The notes beneath the pieces were generated by a model. That model had not been told where the DNA came from. It was given only the letters and a program-made list of their open reading frames with translations, and searched no databases. This document shows, in pieces, positions 1-5,516 of a DNA stretch of 46,796 nucleotides. The stretch's first letter is position 1, and every line of letters starts with the position of its first letter. Location: positions 1 to 46,796 of the IMG/VR virus record IMGVR_UViG_3300006922_000042, one strand, 5' to 3'. The stretch is from a virus. The position numbers were made by a program, and so were the translations under genes.

Positions 1-10
1 AAAAGGTATC

Positions 11-88
11 ATGCTACCCCCCTGCGAGGGCCGGTGCCCCCATCCACGATGTACGTGTATGTACAAGCACACAGAAGTGGTTTTTTAA
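11..88 (+). CDS. Possible Cys-rich micropeptide (25 aa)
   Basis: The ATG at 11 follows an AAGG ribosome-site-like sequence and opens a 25-codon frame ending in TAA at 86-88. The peptide has four cysteines spaced C-x3-C-x4-C-x-C (residues 5-16), with Arg, His and Pro between them, like a small metal-binding knuckle. I recognise no family. The frame stays open to the window edge (Lys-Gly-Ile before the Met), so it could also be the tail of a longer gene. Length alone makes chance likely; the spaced cysteines are the only support. Confidence 0.22.
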   Translation: MLPPCEGRCPHPRCTCMYKHTEVVF

Positions 89-93
89 GCCAC
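77..93 (+). terminator. Weak hairpin, possible terminator
   Basis: GTGGTTT pairs with AAGCCAC (7 bp with one G-T pair, loop TTT), followed by AACTTTT. It sits at the end of the micro-ORF at 11-88. The stem is short and AU-rich, so termination would be weak. Confidence 0.25.
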
Positions 94-186
94 AACTTTT
101 ACGTGTATACGCACCTATGTATTATCACATATTGTTACAAACCTGCAATATATGTAACATTTTACAGGTAATCGCTTCATAGGGTA

Positions 187-214
187 TTGACAGGGGTGGC
201 TTTGTGAGTATAAC
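187..214 (+). promoter_or_regulatory. Sigma70-like promoter, rightward
   Basis: TTGACA at 187-192 is followed after 16 bp by TATAAC at 209-214. The -35 is a perfect consensus and the -10 matches five of six bases. It points into the repeat array and the first genes at 569 and beyond. No phage RNA polymerase gene is seen, so use of host sigma70 polymerase is expected. Confidence 0.55.
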
Positions 215-231
215 TGCGTAGCAGTAGCAGC

Positions 232-429
232 AGAGTTATAACACTTTAAGTTAAAACACTTAAAAAAGAGTAATACTTAAAAGTAAAGTAATACTTTAGA
301 AGAGTTATAACTTTATATAGAGTGTTGTAAATGGGTTAGTGGACATAGGAAGAGTTATAACACTATAGTAACACTTTATTCTTGTATAACATGTTTGTAA
401 GTGATATACTTTCTTTAATGTAACACTTT
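232..429. repeat. Iteron-like array, consensus AGTTATAACACTTT
   Basis: At least eight related copies lie here. AGAGTTATAAC occurs at 232, 301 and 351. Degenerate copies are at 249 (AGTTAAAACACTT), 269 (AGTAATACTT), 287 (AGTAATACTTT), 367 (AGTAACACTTT) and 419 (TGTAACACTTT). The core GTTATAAC is a perfect palindrome. Cores are about 14-20 bp apart in the first group, with two gaps of about 50 bp later. Such arrays bind replication initiators or repressors. The array is just downstream of a promoter, so operator or origin are both possible. Confidence 0.5.
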
Positions 430-568
430 CTCATAAGCAATAATCATAATTTGTGTTACAAACTGGTACGTGTTGCAACTCTTAGTGTTGCTCTCCCCCT
501 TGTCTCCTCTCTCAATACTTGTAGTTTGCGGCACGTACCACTTTTTTACGTGTATTAATGTATTGACA

Positions 569-826
569 ATGAAAAATAAAAACATACAACTATATGCATC
601 TGATAATGTAATAGAAGAGTTTTACGATGCTCTTGTATCAGGTGACGCATCACGTTTGAAACGTGTACACATTCCTAAGAGTGACGTATTCTATGTAAGA
701 GCAGCTATAGAGGCTGACACTGGCATCAGGTATTCTTTAGATCACGTAGAACGTGCTATGTACTTAGAGGGCCACTTACCTAGAAGAGACGTATTAGATC
801 CTGACAGAAAGCGGAGCTACGGCTAA
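569..826 (+). CDS. Conserved phage protein of unknown function (85 aa)
   Basis: The ATG at 569 (protein begins MKNKNIQLYAS) is preferred over the longer frame from TTG at 470, whose extra residues are a low-complexity Leu/Ser run. The protein is mixed helical and soluble, with a charged middle (residues 20-70, including a DVFYVRAAIEADTGI stretch) and a basic end. No ribosome site precedes this ATG; TTGACA abuts it, which may mark a promoter with a near-leaderless transcript. Its stop overlaps the next start (TAATG). I do not recognise a family. Confidence 0.6.
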   Translation: MKNKNIQLYASDNVIEEFYDALVSGDASRLKRVHIPKSDVFYVRAAIEADTGIRYSLDHVERAMYLEGHLPRRDVLDPDRKRSYG

Positions 827-1092
827 TGCCCTATATGACTAACGGTAAGCGTGACTACAAGAAGCAGAACGCTAAGTATGACAGCAAGCCATCCGTAAAG
901 AAGGATAGGGCTTCTCGTAATGCTGCACGTAAGGCTATGATGGCTGGTGGCTTAGCTAAGAAGGGTGACGGTAAGGATGTTGACCACAAGGATGGCAACC
1001 CTCGTAACAACAAACGTTCTAACTTGCGTGTACAGACTAAGGCTAAGAACCGTAGTGTAGCTCGTACAAGCAGCAACAAGAAAAAAGGATAA
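826..1092 (+). CDS. Small basic HNH-like protein (88 aa)
   Basis: The C-terminal half (about residues 52-78) has DVDHKDGNPRNNKRSNLR followed by KAKN, the layout of the second half of many phage HNH endonucleases (D-H-x-D-G-N-x-x-N-N-x-x-x-N-L). The N-terminal 50 residues are Lys/Arg-rich, without the usual zinc cysteines, and contain AGGLAKKG. It may be a minimal HNH nicking enzyme or a DNA-binding derivative. It overlaps the previous stop by one base (TAATG), so translation is probably coupled. Catalysis is inferred from the motif only. Confidence 0.65.
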   Translation: MPYMTNGKRDYKKQNAKYDSKPSVKKDRASRNAARKAMMAGGLAKKGDGKDVDHKDGNPRNNKRSNLRVQTKAKNRSVARTSSNKKKG

Positions 1093-1097
1093 GTAAA

Positions 1098-1388
1098 ATG
1101 CCAGCAAATAACTCAACAGCAAGACCAAAGAATCGTGACCAAAAACAAGCGACTCAGTTACTTAAAGATATAAAAACTCTTAAAGCCAAGCTTCGTAAGC
1201 AGTTAGGAAAAGGTGAAATAACTCAGGTTGCTTTTGATAGGACTATGAAAAAACTTGACCCAGCTTTTAAAGGTGCTGTCGTTAAAGGTATATCAGAACC
1301 AAAGATACAACAAAGTGAAAGAAATGCAGCTAAAAAGACTATGACTTATTCTACTTCTCGTAGAACAGGTAGAAAAGTTAAAAGTTAA
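1098..1388 (+). CDS. Small basic protein, unknown (96 aa)
   Basis: The ATG at 1098 lies a few bases after an AAAAGGATAAG ribosome-site region. The protein is Lys/Arg-rich with a probable helical hairpin at residues 15-60 (ATQLLKDIKTLKAKLRKQLGKG, then TQVAFDRTMKKLD). It ends in a basic tail with RTGRKVKS. I recognise no family. It is one of about ten small cationic proteins encoded back to back between 826 and 3963. A nucleic-acid-binding or packaged virion role is a guess from charge and context. Confidence 0.6.
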   Translation: MPANNSTARPKNRDQKQATQLLKDIKTLKAKLRKQLGKGEITQVAFDRTMKKLDPAFKGAVVKGISEPKIQQSERNAAKKTMTYSTSRRTGRKVKS

Positions 1389-1398
1389 AGGTAATCCT

Positions 1399-1701
1399 AT
1401 GGCTAGTGAGACTCGCAGAGAAAAAGCTATACGCAAGACTACTAAAGGTAAGAACGCTAATTACCGTAAGACCAAAGACGGTGCAGGTATGACAACTACA
1501 GGTATAGCTGCCCATCGTAAAGCTAACCCCAAGTCTAAGCTACAGGGTGCTGTGACAGGTGAAGTTAAGAAGGGTAGTAAGGCTGCAAAGCGGCGTAAGT
1601 CTTACTGTGCTAGAAGTGCTGGGCAGATGAAGAAGTTTCCTGCAGCAGCTAAAGATCCTAACTCTCGTTTGAGACAAGCCCGTAAACGTTGGAAATGCTA
1701 A
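1399..1701 (+). CDS. DUF6321-like basic protein (100 aa)
   Basis: The middle and end (about residues 48-100) carry AVTGEVKKGSKAAKRRKSYCAR, then DPNSRLRQARKRWKC, matching my recollection of the DUF6321 family: small proteins, common in marine phages, ending in a Lys-Trp-x-Cys tail. Function is unknown. Two cysteines (the YCAR one and the terminal one) and more than 30 basic residues suggest nucleic acid contact. The start at 1399 is preceded by AAAGGTAATCCT. Codon use resembles its neighbours. Confidence 0.65.
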   Translation: MASETRREKAIRKTTKGKNANYRKTKDGAGMTTTGIAAHRKANPKSKLQGAVTGEVKKGSKAAKRRKSYCARSAGQMKKFPAAAKDPNSRLRQARKRWKC

Positions 1702-1716
1702 GGAGTATAAGCAGTT

Positions 1717-1854
1717 TTGAAGAGTCAGATTAAACGGAAGTTACCTAAACGTAAACGCCCTATTCAGAAACTCAAGAAACAAAGATACTTACAAAAGAAG
1801 AAAGACAAGGAGTTTGATGCAGGTGACACTTATATCTCACCTTCCGCTGCCTAG
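1717..1854 (+). CDS. Tiny basic protein (45 aa), TTG start
   Basis: A 45-codon frame opens at TTG 1717, 11 bases after AAGGAG (1700-1705), and ends in TAG at 1852-1854. The product is strongly cationic in residues 2-32 (LKSQIKRKLPKRKRP, then KKQRYLQKKKDK) and resembles its neighbours in composition. It overlaps the following gene in another frame. The good ribosome site and charge pattern support it; the TTG start and size keep confidence modest. Confidence 0.42.
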   Translation: MKSQIKRKLPKRKRPIQKLKKQRYLQKKKDKEFDAGDTYISPSAA

Positions 1855-2071
1855 TATGCCTTTCCAGACACATGAGAATATTGTGTTTGAGAGTCAAGAC
1901 AAAGACAGATCACATAAAGCTAATGTAGAAGAGAAACCAGAGCCTAACAAGGTTACGCCTGACACTGCAGTAGAGGATCTTAAATTAGTTAATCAAAAGT
2001 ATGCATACCACCCTGATCCAAACAAGCTTAGAATGCCTGATGGTCAGATTGTAGACTTTATCATTGCTTAG
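1817..2071 (+). CDS. Hypothetical protein (84 aa)
   Basis: The ATG at 1817 follows AAGGAG (1807-1812) by four bases; a TTG at 1814 would add one residue. The N-terminal 15 residues are hydrophobic (MQVTLISHLPLPSMP). The middle is charged and Lys/Glu/Pro-rich. The last 25 residues contain KYAYHPDPNKLRMPDGQIVDF, which looks like a short folded motif. No family is recognised. It overlaps the previous small gene by 38 bases in a different frame and is followed by the coiled-coil membrane protein at 2104. Confidence 0.5.
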   Translation: MQVTLISHLPLPSMPFQTHENIVFESQDKDRSHKANVEEKPEPNKVTPDTAVEDLKLVNQKYAYHPDPNKLRMPDGQIVDFIIA

Positions 2072-2103
2072 GGGTAGGCGATGCAAATTGAGAGAGAGAC
2101 ATT

Positions 2104-2556
2104 ATGGATCCTATTACAATCGCTATGGCGAGTTTCAGCGCCGTTAAAGCAGGGGTTTCTGCCGGGAAAGAGATAACTTCTTTAGCTAAAGACATTGGTA
2201 GTTTATTCCAAGCAATAGATGACATTAAGGATGACCACAGTAAGAAAAGAGATAGTGTCTTTGCTAATTCAAATGAGGAAGCTTTATCCACGTTTGTAGC
2301 TCGTAAGAAAGCAGAGGACATGGAAGAGGAGCTAAGACAGATCGTCATAGCTACACGCGGCTTCTCTGCTTGGGGTGAATTGGTAGAGTTACGCAAAGAG
2401 ATACGTGTACGTAATAAGAAGGAACGGGAAGAGAAGCGCAAGAAGACGCAAAAGATGGTAGAGAATATACTTATTTATGGTGGTATAGGTCTAATACTTT
2501 TATTTGTTTGTGGCTTTGCGTTACTAATCCTGCTGAAATACATGGGAAAGATATAA
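2104..2556 (+). CDS. Coiled-coil protein with C-terminal membrane anchor (150 aa)
   Basis: Residues 1-50 are an amphipathic, Ala/Ser/Gly-rich region (MDPITIAMASFSAVKAGVSAG). Residues 60-120 are a long charged helix ending in a run of Lys/Arg/Glu. Residues 122-146 are one strong membrane span (IYGGIGLILLFVCGFALLILL). I recall similar proteins in marine phage genomes, with no known function. A membrane-anchored coiled coil would suit a role at the host envelope, for example in lysis or superinfection control. It is not a canonical holin because the span is terminal and single. Confidence 0.65.
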   Translation: MDPITIAMASFSAVKAGVSAGKEITSLAKDIGSLFQAIDDIKDDHSKKRDSVFANSNEEALSTFVARKKAEDMEEELRQIVIATRGFSAWGELVELRKEIRVRNKKEREEKRKKTQKMVENILIYGGIGLILLFVCGFALLILLKYMGKI

Positions 2557-2557
2557 C

Positions 2558-2719
2558 ATGGCTACACCGACTAACAAAAAACTCTATGCAACTGTAAAGG
2601 CAGCAGCTAAAAAGAAATTTAAAACATGGCCTAGCGCTTATGCATCAGCCTGGTTAGTTAAGGAATACAAGCGTAGGGGAGGCAAATATAGTGGCTCAAG
2701 CAAAAACAAAGTCGCGTAA
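2558..2719 (+). CDS. DUF5872-like N-terminal half (53 aa)
   Basis: The ATG at 2558 directly follows the previous stop. Residues 1-46 (NKKLYATVKAAAKKKFK, then WPSAYASAWLVKEYKRRGG) match the N-terminal part of the DUF5872-type proteins I recall from giant viruses and phages. The frame ends in TAA at 2717-2719, after overlapping the next gene by 29 bases. In longer homologues as I remember them, this segment and the next gene's sequence form one chain, so the two may be a split protein. Function is unknown. Confidence 0.62.
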   Translation: MATPTNKKLYATVKAAAKKKFKTWPSAYASAWLVKEYKRRGGKYSGSSKNKVA

Positions 2720-2975
2720 GACAGGCCACCTAATACAAAGCCGTAGGGGTTACGCTAAGGGTGGCTTAGGTAAGTGGTTTGGTGAAGAGTGGACAGATGT
2801 AAAGACCGGCAAAGAATGTGGTCGCTCAGGTAGTAAAGACTCAGGTAGACCTTACCCTGCATGTAGACCTAAAGCTGTAGCTAGTAAGATTAGTAAGAAA
2901 GAAGCTGCTAAGAAGACTGGCCCTAAGAAAGTAAAGTGGTCAACGACTGCATCAGGTAAAAAGAGAACAACATAA
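2691..2975 (+). CDS. DUF5872-like C-terminal half (94 aa), GTG start
   Basis: The GTG at 2691 follows AGGGGAGG (2675-2682) by eight bases, a strong ribosome site inside the previous gene. Residues 22-65 have KGGLGKWFGEEWTDV, then CGRSG and PYPACRP, the Trp/Cys pattern of the DUF5872 C-terminal part (W-F-x-E-x-W, C-G-R, Y-P-x-C-R-P). The remaining third is a Lys-rich tail. Function is unknown. The three conserved cysteines could bind a metal. The stop overlaps the next ATG (TAATG). Confidence 0.65.
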   Translation: MAQAKTKSRKTGHLIQSRRGYAKGGLGKWFGEEWTDVKTGKECGRSGSKDSGRPYPACRPKAVASKISKKEAAKKTGPKKVKWSTTASGKKRTT

Positions 2976-3370
2976 TGGCTGATAAAAGACCCCCTAAAAT
3001 AGGTGAGTTTCAAGAGCGCTACACTGGAAAAAAGACCCCTAAGTGGTTACTTGATGCATATATACAAGGTAGTAAAAGCTATAATGCAAAAGAATTAAAG
3101 CATAAAATAATAGGTTATGCAGAGAAAAATAACCTAAAATACCCACAGGTTGTTGCACAAGCTAGAGGTGAAGCAAATCAGATTAAGCATTACTTAAAAA
3201 AGACTGTGACACCTAGTGGTAAAAATAAAGCAAGAAAACCTAAAGTATCTGGCGGCGGCGGTATGTTTAAAATAGGTGATACAGCAAGCTCTATAAATAG
3301 AGGAACCCTGTCTGTAGCTAAAAAACGTCAAATGAATAAGGGTGGATTAACTAAAAAGGCTAAAAAATAA
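2975..3370 (+). CDS. Basic protein, unknown (131 aa)
   Basis: Residues 1-75 look like a small helical domain (KIGEFQERYTGKKTPKWLLDAY, then a helix containing YPQVVAQARGEANQIKHYLK). Residues 76-131 are a flexible Lys/Gly tail with a poly-Gly stretch (GGGGMFKIGD) and the ending NKGGLTKKAKK. The terminal GG-L-x-KK motif recurs in several proteins of this phage. It starts at a TAATG overlap and ends at another, so it is part of one coupled run. No family is recognised. Confidence 0.6.
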   Translation: MADKRPPKIGEFQERYTGKKTPKWLLDAYIQGSKSYNAKELKHKIIGYAEKNNLKYPQVVAQARGEANQIKHYLKKTVTPSGKNKARKPKVSGGGGMFKIGDTASSINRGTLSVAKKRQMNKGGLTKKAKK

Positions 3371-3552
3371 TGGCTAAAGGCGTAAAGCATTACTTTAAGG
3401 ATGGTACTGAACATAAAGGTGGTATGCATAAGATGCCTAATGGTGAAGTACACTCTGGTAAGACTCACGGTAAGAACAGTAAGAGGTTGTATCACTTGAA
3501 AGACTTGAGTGCTACAGCAAAGAAAAAAGCAACAACTCAAGGGAAGAAGTGA
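3370..3552 (+). CDS. Tiny basic protein (60 aa), His/Lys/Gly-rich
   Basis: It starts at the TAATG overlap at 3370. The first half is a beta-like repeat with many His and Gly residues (HYFKDGTEHKGGMHKMPNGEVHSGKTHGK), suggestive of a short hairpin-repeat fold or metal binding. The second half is a Lys-rich helix. I recall similar 'DGTxHxGxxHKMPNGxVHSGKTH' peptides in marine phage genomes without a function. Its place among cationic proteins suggests a shared role. Confidence 0.6.
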   Translation: MAKGVKHYFKDGTEHKGGMHKMPNGEVHSGKTHGKNSKRLYHLKDLSATAKKKATTQGKK

Positions 3553-3553
3553 C

Positions 3554-3730
3554 ATGGCTAATAAACCAATGAATGCTGGTATGGCAGCACTAAAGAAAGA
3601 GGCACCTGCTGTAGCTAAGAAGATGGGTTATATGGGTGGCGGTATGGCTAAGAAGAAGGGTTACAACACAGGCGGTTACTGTGGCGCATCTAATCCAGCA
3701 AAGAACCCTGTTAAGCGTGGTAAAGCCTAA
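3554..3730 (+). CDS. Tiny Gly/Lys/Met-rich protein (58 aa)
   Basis: The ATG at 3554 (two bases after the previous stop) is preferred over the upstream TTG at 3509, which would overlap the neighbour; GGGAAG precedes it. Residues 27-45 (MGYMGGGMAKKKGYNTGGY) contain the GGG-M-x-KK motif shared with other proteins here, then a Cys-containing stretch and a basic tail. Low complexity and lack of a hydrophobic core suggest a disordered, nucleic-acid- or virion-associated peptide. No family is recognised. Confidence 0.55.
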   Translation: MANKPMNAGMAALKKEAPAVAKKMGYMGGGMAKKKGYNTGGYCGASNPAKNPVKRGKA

Positions 3731-3963
3731 TGGCTAAGTATTACGATAAGTATAAGAAGCAGCTTAATGCGGCAGGTTACACTATTGATGGTGATGGCAT
3801 GGTTTGGGATGCTAATGGCAACCAATCTGCAGGTGAGGATCGTTTTGGTAACGTACAAAGTAAAGACCCTAACGTTACTCAGATCTGTATGGACGCAGAG
3901 GCATCAGGTATATTTAAAAAAGTAAAGAAGGCTATTAAGCCAAAAACTAAGAAAGAAGCTTAA
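3730..3963 (+). CDS. Small basic protein, unknown (77 aa)
   Basis: It begins at a TAATG overlap. The N-terminus (MAKYYDKYKKQLNAAGY) is an amphipathic helix, followed by an acidic Gly/Asn-rich loop (DGDGMVWDANGNQSAGEDRFG) and a Lys-rich tail (KKVKKAIKPKTKKEA). The central loop reads like a small beta-hairpin around Trp. No family is recognised. Its stop overlaps the start of the decoration-like gene at 3963, so translation is coupled. Confidence 0.6.
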   Translation: MAKYYDKYKKQLNAAGYTIDGDGMVWDANGNQSAGEDRFGNVQSKDPNVTQICMDAEASGIFKKVKKAIKPKTKKEA

Positions 3964-4322
3964 TGTCTTTTGTGAATCAAGGTAAGCCAGCACGTATTAA
4001 GTCTGTTTATGGGCATAATACAGGTACGACTACAGAGAATGTCTATACATGTCCTGCAAACTGTACTGCTGAGATTACTTTTATTCATGTAGTTAATGGT
4101 GGTGGTTCTACTAACACAGTAGAAGTAGGTTGGTATGTAGCAGCAGCTAACTATGTTTCTAAATTTTTAAGTGCTAAATCTCTAGGTGGGGGTGATTACA
4201 TAAGCTTCAATCAGATAGATTTAGTACTACAACCTAATGATCAAATAAGAGTTACCCCTACAGGTTCTGGGCATATAGATACGATATTAACAGTTACAGA
4301 AACCTTTGTGCCTGTAGGGTAA
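3963..4322 (+). CDS. Putative small beta-sandwich virion protein (119 aa)
   Basis: Unlike its basic neighbours, this protein is rich in Thr, Val and Gly with alternating polar/hydrophobic strands throughout (for example AEITFIHVVNGGG, VEVGWYVAAANY, IDLVLQPNDQIRVTPTG), typical of small phage head-decoration or fibre proteins. I recall similar proteins in marine phages next to structural genes. A head-decoration or neck role is inferred from fold and place before the terminases. It ends the run of coupled genes; a non-coding gap with a hairpin follows. Confidence 0.55.
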   Translation: MSFVNQGKPARIKSVYGHNTGTTTENVYTCPANCTAEITFIHVVNGGGSTNTVEVGWYVAAANYVSKFLSAKSLGGGDYISFNQIDLVLQPNDQIRVTPTGSGHIDTILTVTETFVPVG

Positions 4323-4369
4323 CGGGTATGCACATTATGTATCTACTATAGCGCTAACATATAAGTATA

Positions 4370-4400
4370 ACTATCTCCGCACGTAACATAAGGAGATAGT
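4370..4400 (+). promoter_or_regulatory. Hairpin holding the ribosome site of DUF1127
   Basis: ACTATCTCC (4370-4378) pairs perfectly with GGAGATAGT (4392-4400), a 9-bp stem with a 13-base loop. The 3' arm contains the GGAG ribosome site for the ATG at 4404, so when folded the site is hidden. This looks like a translational switch (thermometer, protein- or RNA-bound operator). No T run follows, so it is not an intrinsic terminator. Confidence 0.6.
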
Positions 4401-4403
4401 GCA

Positions 4404-4553
4404 ATGTTTAAGAATTTACTGACACGTATTCAAAATCACCAGCAGCGTAGAGCAGACTACTGGGTTTTAAAGAATATGTCTAATAAAGAGCTACACGATA
4501 TAGGTATTTCTCGTGGTGAGATATACAACCGTGTATACGGTGAGTACAAGTGA
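4404..4553 (+). CDS. DUF1127 family protein (49 aa)
   Basis: ATG at 4404, GGAG ribosome site eight bases before. Residues 10-49 match the DUF1127 (YjiS-like) pattern: an Arg/Gln-rich helix (QNHQQRRADYWVLKNMSNKEL), then HDIGISRGEIYNRVYG, with the signature L-x-D-I-G-[IL]-S-R. DUF1127 proteins are small, basic and common in Alphaproteobacteria; in Rhodobacter and Agrobacterium, members affect RNA stability, small-RNA production or stress and phosphate responses. A phage copy may alter host RNA metabolism. It is isolated from the basic-protein run by a gap and sits behind a hairpin, like an independently controlled accessory gene. Confidence 0.85.
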   Translation: MFKNLLTRIQNHQQRRADYWVLKNMSNKELHDIGISRGEIYNRVYGEYK

Positions 4554-4696
4554 GGTTAAGAAACAGCATTCCTGTTATTCTTAGCCTTACAGTTTTTACT
4601 CACGTATCATCTGGTGATACAGATAGACAGACAGGTTCTGGACTTAACAGAGGCTTAAATAAAAATAAAGCTTGCTTTTGTAGTAAAACTTCATAA
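4550..4696 (+). CDS. Possible exported micropeptide (48 aa), GTG start
   Basis: GTG at 4550 overlaps the DUF1127 stop (GTGA), a coupling arrangement. Residues 1-22 look like a signal peptide or membrane anchor: two Arg near the start, then SIPVILSLTVFTHVSSG. The mature part is polar with a Cys-x-Cys near the end (ACFCSKTS). Frame ends in TAA at 4694-4696. No homologue is recognised. The overlap and signal-like start are the evidence; it could still be chance. Confidence 0.35.
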   Translation: MRLRNSIPVILSLTVFTHVSSGDTDRQTGSGLNRGLNKNKACFCSKTS

Positions 4697-4734
4697 AACT
4701 ATAAGGCAAGCCTATCTATAAAGGACAACTTCAT

Positions 4735-5103
4735 ATGGCAAGAAACCTCACAGAAAATCAACAAAAGTTTCTAGAAGTACTCTTCGATGATGCTGGTGGT
4801 GATGTTGTGCTTGCCAAGAAGTTGGCAGGTTACAGTAACGGCACACCGACTCGCATTATAGTGGAGGCACTTAAAGATGAAATTGGAGAAGCTACAAGAT
4901 CTTATTTCGCCCGTACAGCGCCTAAAGCTGCAATGGCTATGGTACAGGCTTTGTCTGACCCTACAGAGCTTGGGATAAAAGATAAGATGAGTGCCGCTAA
5001 AGACTTGCTTGATCGTGCTGGACTTGGTAAAGTAGATAAAGTTGATGTTACCTCAACAGGTGGCGTCTTTTATCTACCACCAAAAGAAGGTAATAACGAA
5101 TAG
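4735..5103 (+). CDS. terS: Terminase small subunit (122 aa)
   Basis: It lies directly before the large terminase. The N-terminal region (about residues 1-60) reads as a helix-turn-helix DNA-recognition domain (LTENQQKFLEVLFDDAGGD, then AKKLAGYSNGTPTR). A helical middle contains APKAAMAMVQALSDPTELGIKDKMSAAKDLLDRAGL, a phrase typical of small terminases ('K-x-x-AAKDLLDRAG'). The C-terminal tail is beta-like (VFYLPPKEG). It should bind the packaging site and regulate the large subunit. The ATG at 4735 follows AAAGGACAACTTC. The stop is TAG at 5101-5103. Confidence 0.78.
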   Translation: MARNLTENQQKFLEVLFDDAGGDVVLAKKLAGYSNGTPTRIIVEALKDEIGEATRSYFARTAPKAAMAMVQALSDPTELGIKDKMSAAKDLLDRAGLGKVDKVDVTSTGGVFYLPPKEGNNE

Positions 5104-5516
5104 TAAGACCAAAGCACATAAGCAGAGACTTAGAGTATTGGGAGCTACCTAAACCAAAACGCGGTAAAGAGAGAGAGTGGCACGTTATAGCCAAGCTAAC
5201 TAAGAAGCCGCCTTTTGGTTATGAGATACACCACGACAACGAAAACTTGTTACAGCCTATACCGCTTGAGTTAGAAGCCTTAGAGCTTGCAAAGCGGCAT
5301 CTTCAACAGTATAGTTACAGAGATGTAGCTAATTGGCTCACAAAACAAACTGGACGTAGCATATCACATGCAGGTCTTAGACAGAGAATAGATATTGAGC
5401 GAAGACGTAAAAAAGCTGCTACAATTAAACGGAACCTTGCCAAGCGGCTCGAAACGGCGTTATCCGAAATCGAGAGGCTCGAAAAAGGCTGTATCGGAGC
5501 GTACTCAGAAGAGTGA
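5100..5516 (+). CDS. Conserved packaging-region protein with anomalous start (about 138 aa)
   Basis: The frame is open from 5100 and codes for protein-like sequence throughout: VRPKHISRDLEYWELPKP, then GKEREWHVIAKL, PPFGYEI, a helix LELEALELAKRHLQQYSYRDVANWLTKQTG (helix-turn-helix-like) and a coiled coil to residue 138. No ATG or GTG starts it; position 5100-5102 is ATA, where homologues as I recall them begin Met-Val-Arg-Pro-Lys. The first standard start is TTG at 5247, which would remove about 49 conserved-looking residues. It overlaps the large terminase by 122 bases. It may be a second small-terminase-like DNA-binding subunit; this is inferred. Confidence 0.55.
   Translation: MVRPKHISRDLEYWELPKPKRGKEREWHVIAKLTKKPPFGYEIHHDNENLLQPIPLELEALELAKRHLQQYSYRDVANWLTKQTGRSISHAGLRQRIDIERRRKKAATIKRNLAKRLETALSEIERLEKGCIGAYSEE

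Larger units (their letters stand above)
1..568. other. Left non-coding region, AT-rich
   Basis: No convincing gene of normal length is seen on either strand. The stretch holds a possible Cys-rich micro-ORF, a weak hairpin, a good sigma70-like promoter and an array of AT-rich repeats, each listed separately. The motif ACGTGTAT recurs (near 50, 101 and 548), and GTTACAAAC occurs near 135 and 453. It lies upstream of the rightward gene block, so it is the natural place for an early promoter and possibly a replication origin. That role is inferred. Confidence 0.6.

Noticed and set aside
470-568. Extension of the first gene to TTG 470
   Set aside because: The extra 33 residues are a low-complexity Leu/Ser run through promoter-like DNA; ATG 569 gives a compact protein.
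2695-2720. Programmed -1 frameshift joining the two DUF5872-like halves
   Set aside because: The A run lacks the X-XXY-YYZ heptamer in the right frame and the needed shift is +1; the GTG with a strong ribosome site explains the second gene better.
4675-4730. GCTTGC / GCAAGC inverted repeat as a terminator before terS
   Set aside because: Arms are short and about 30 bases apart with no T run; probably chance.
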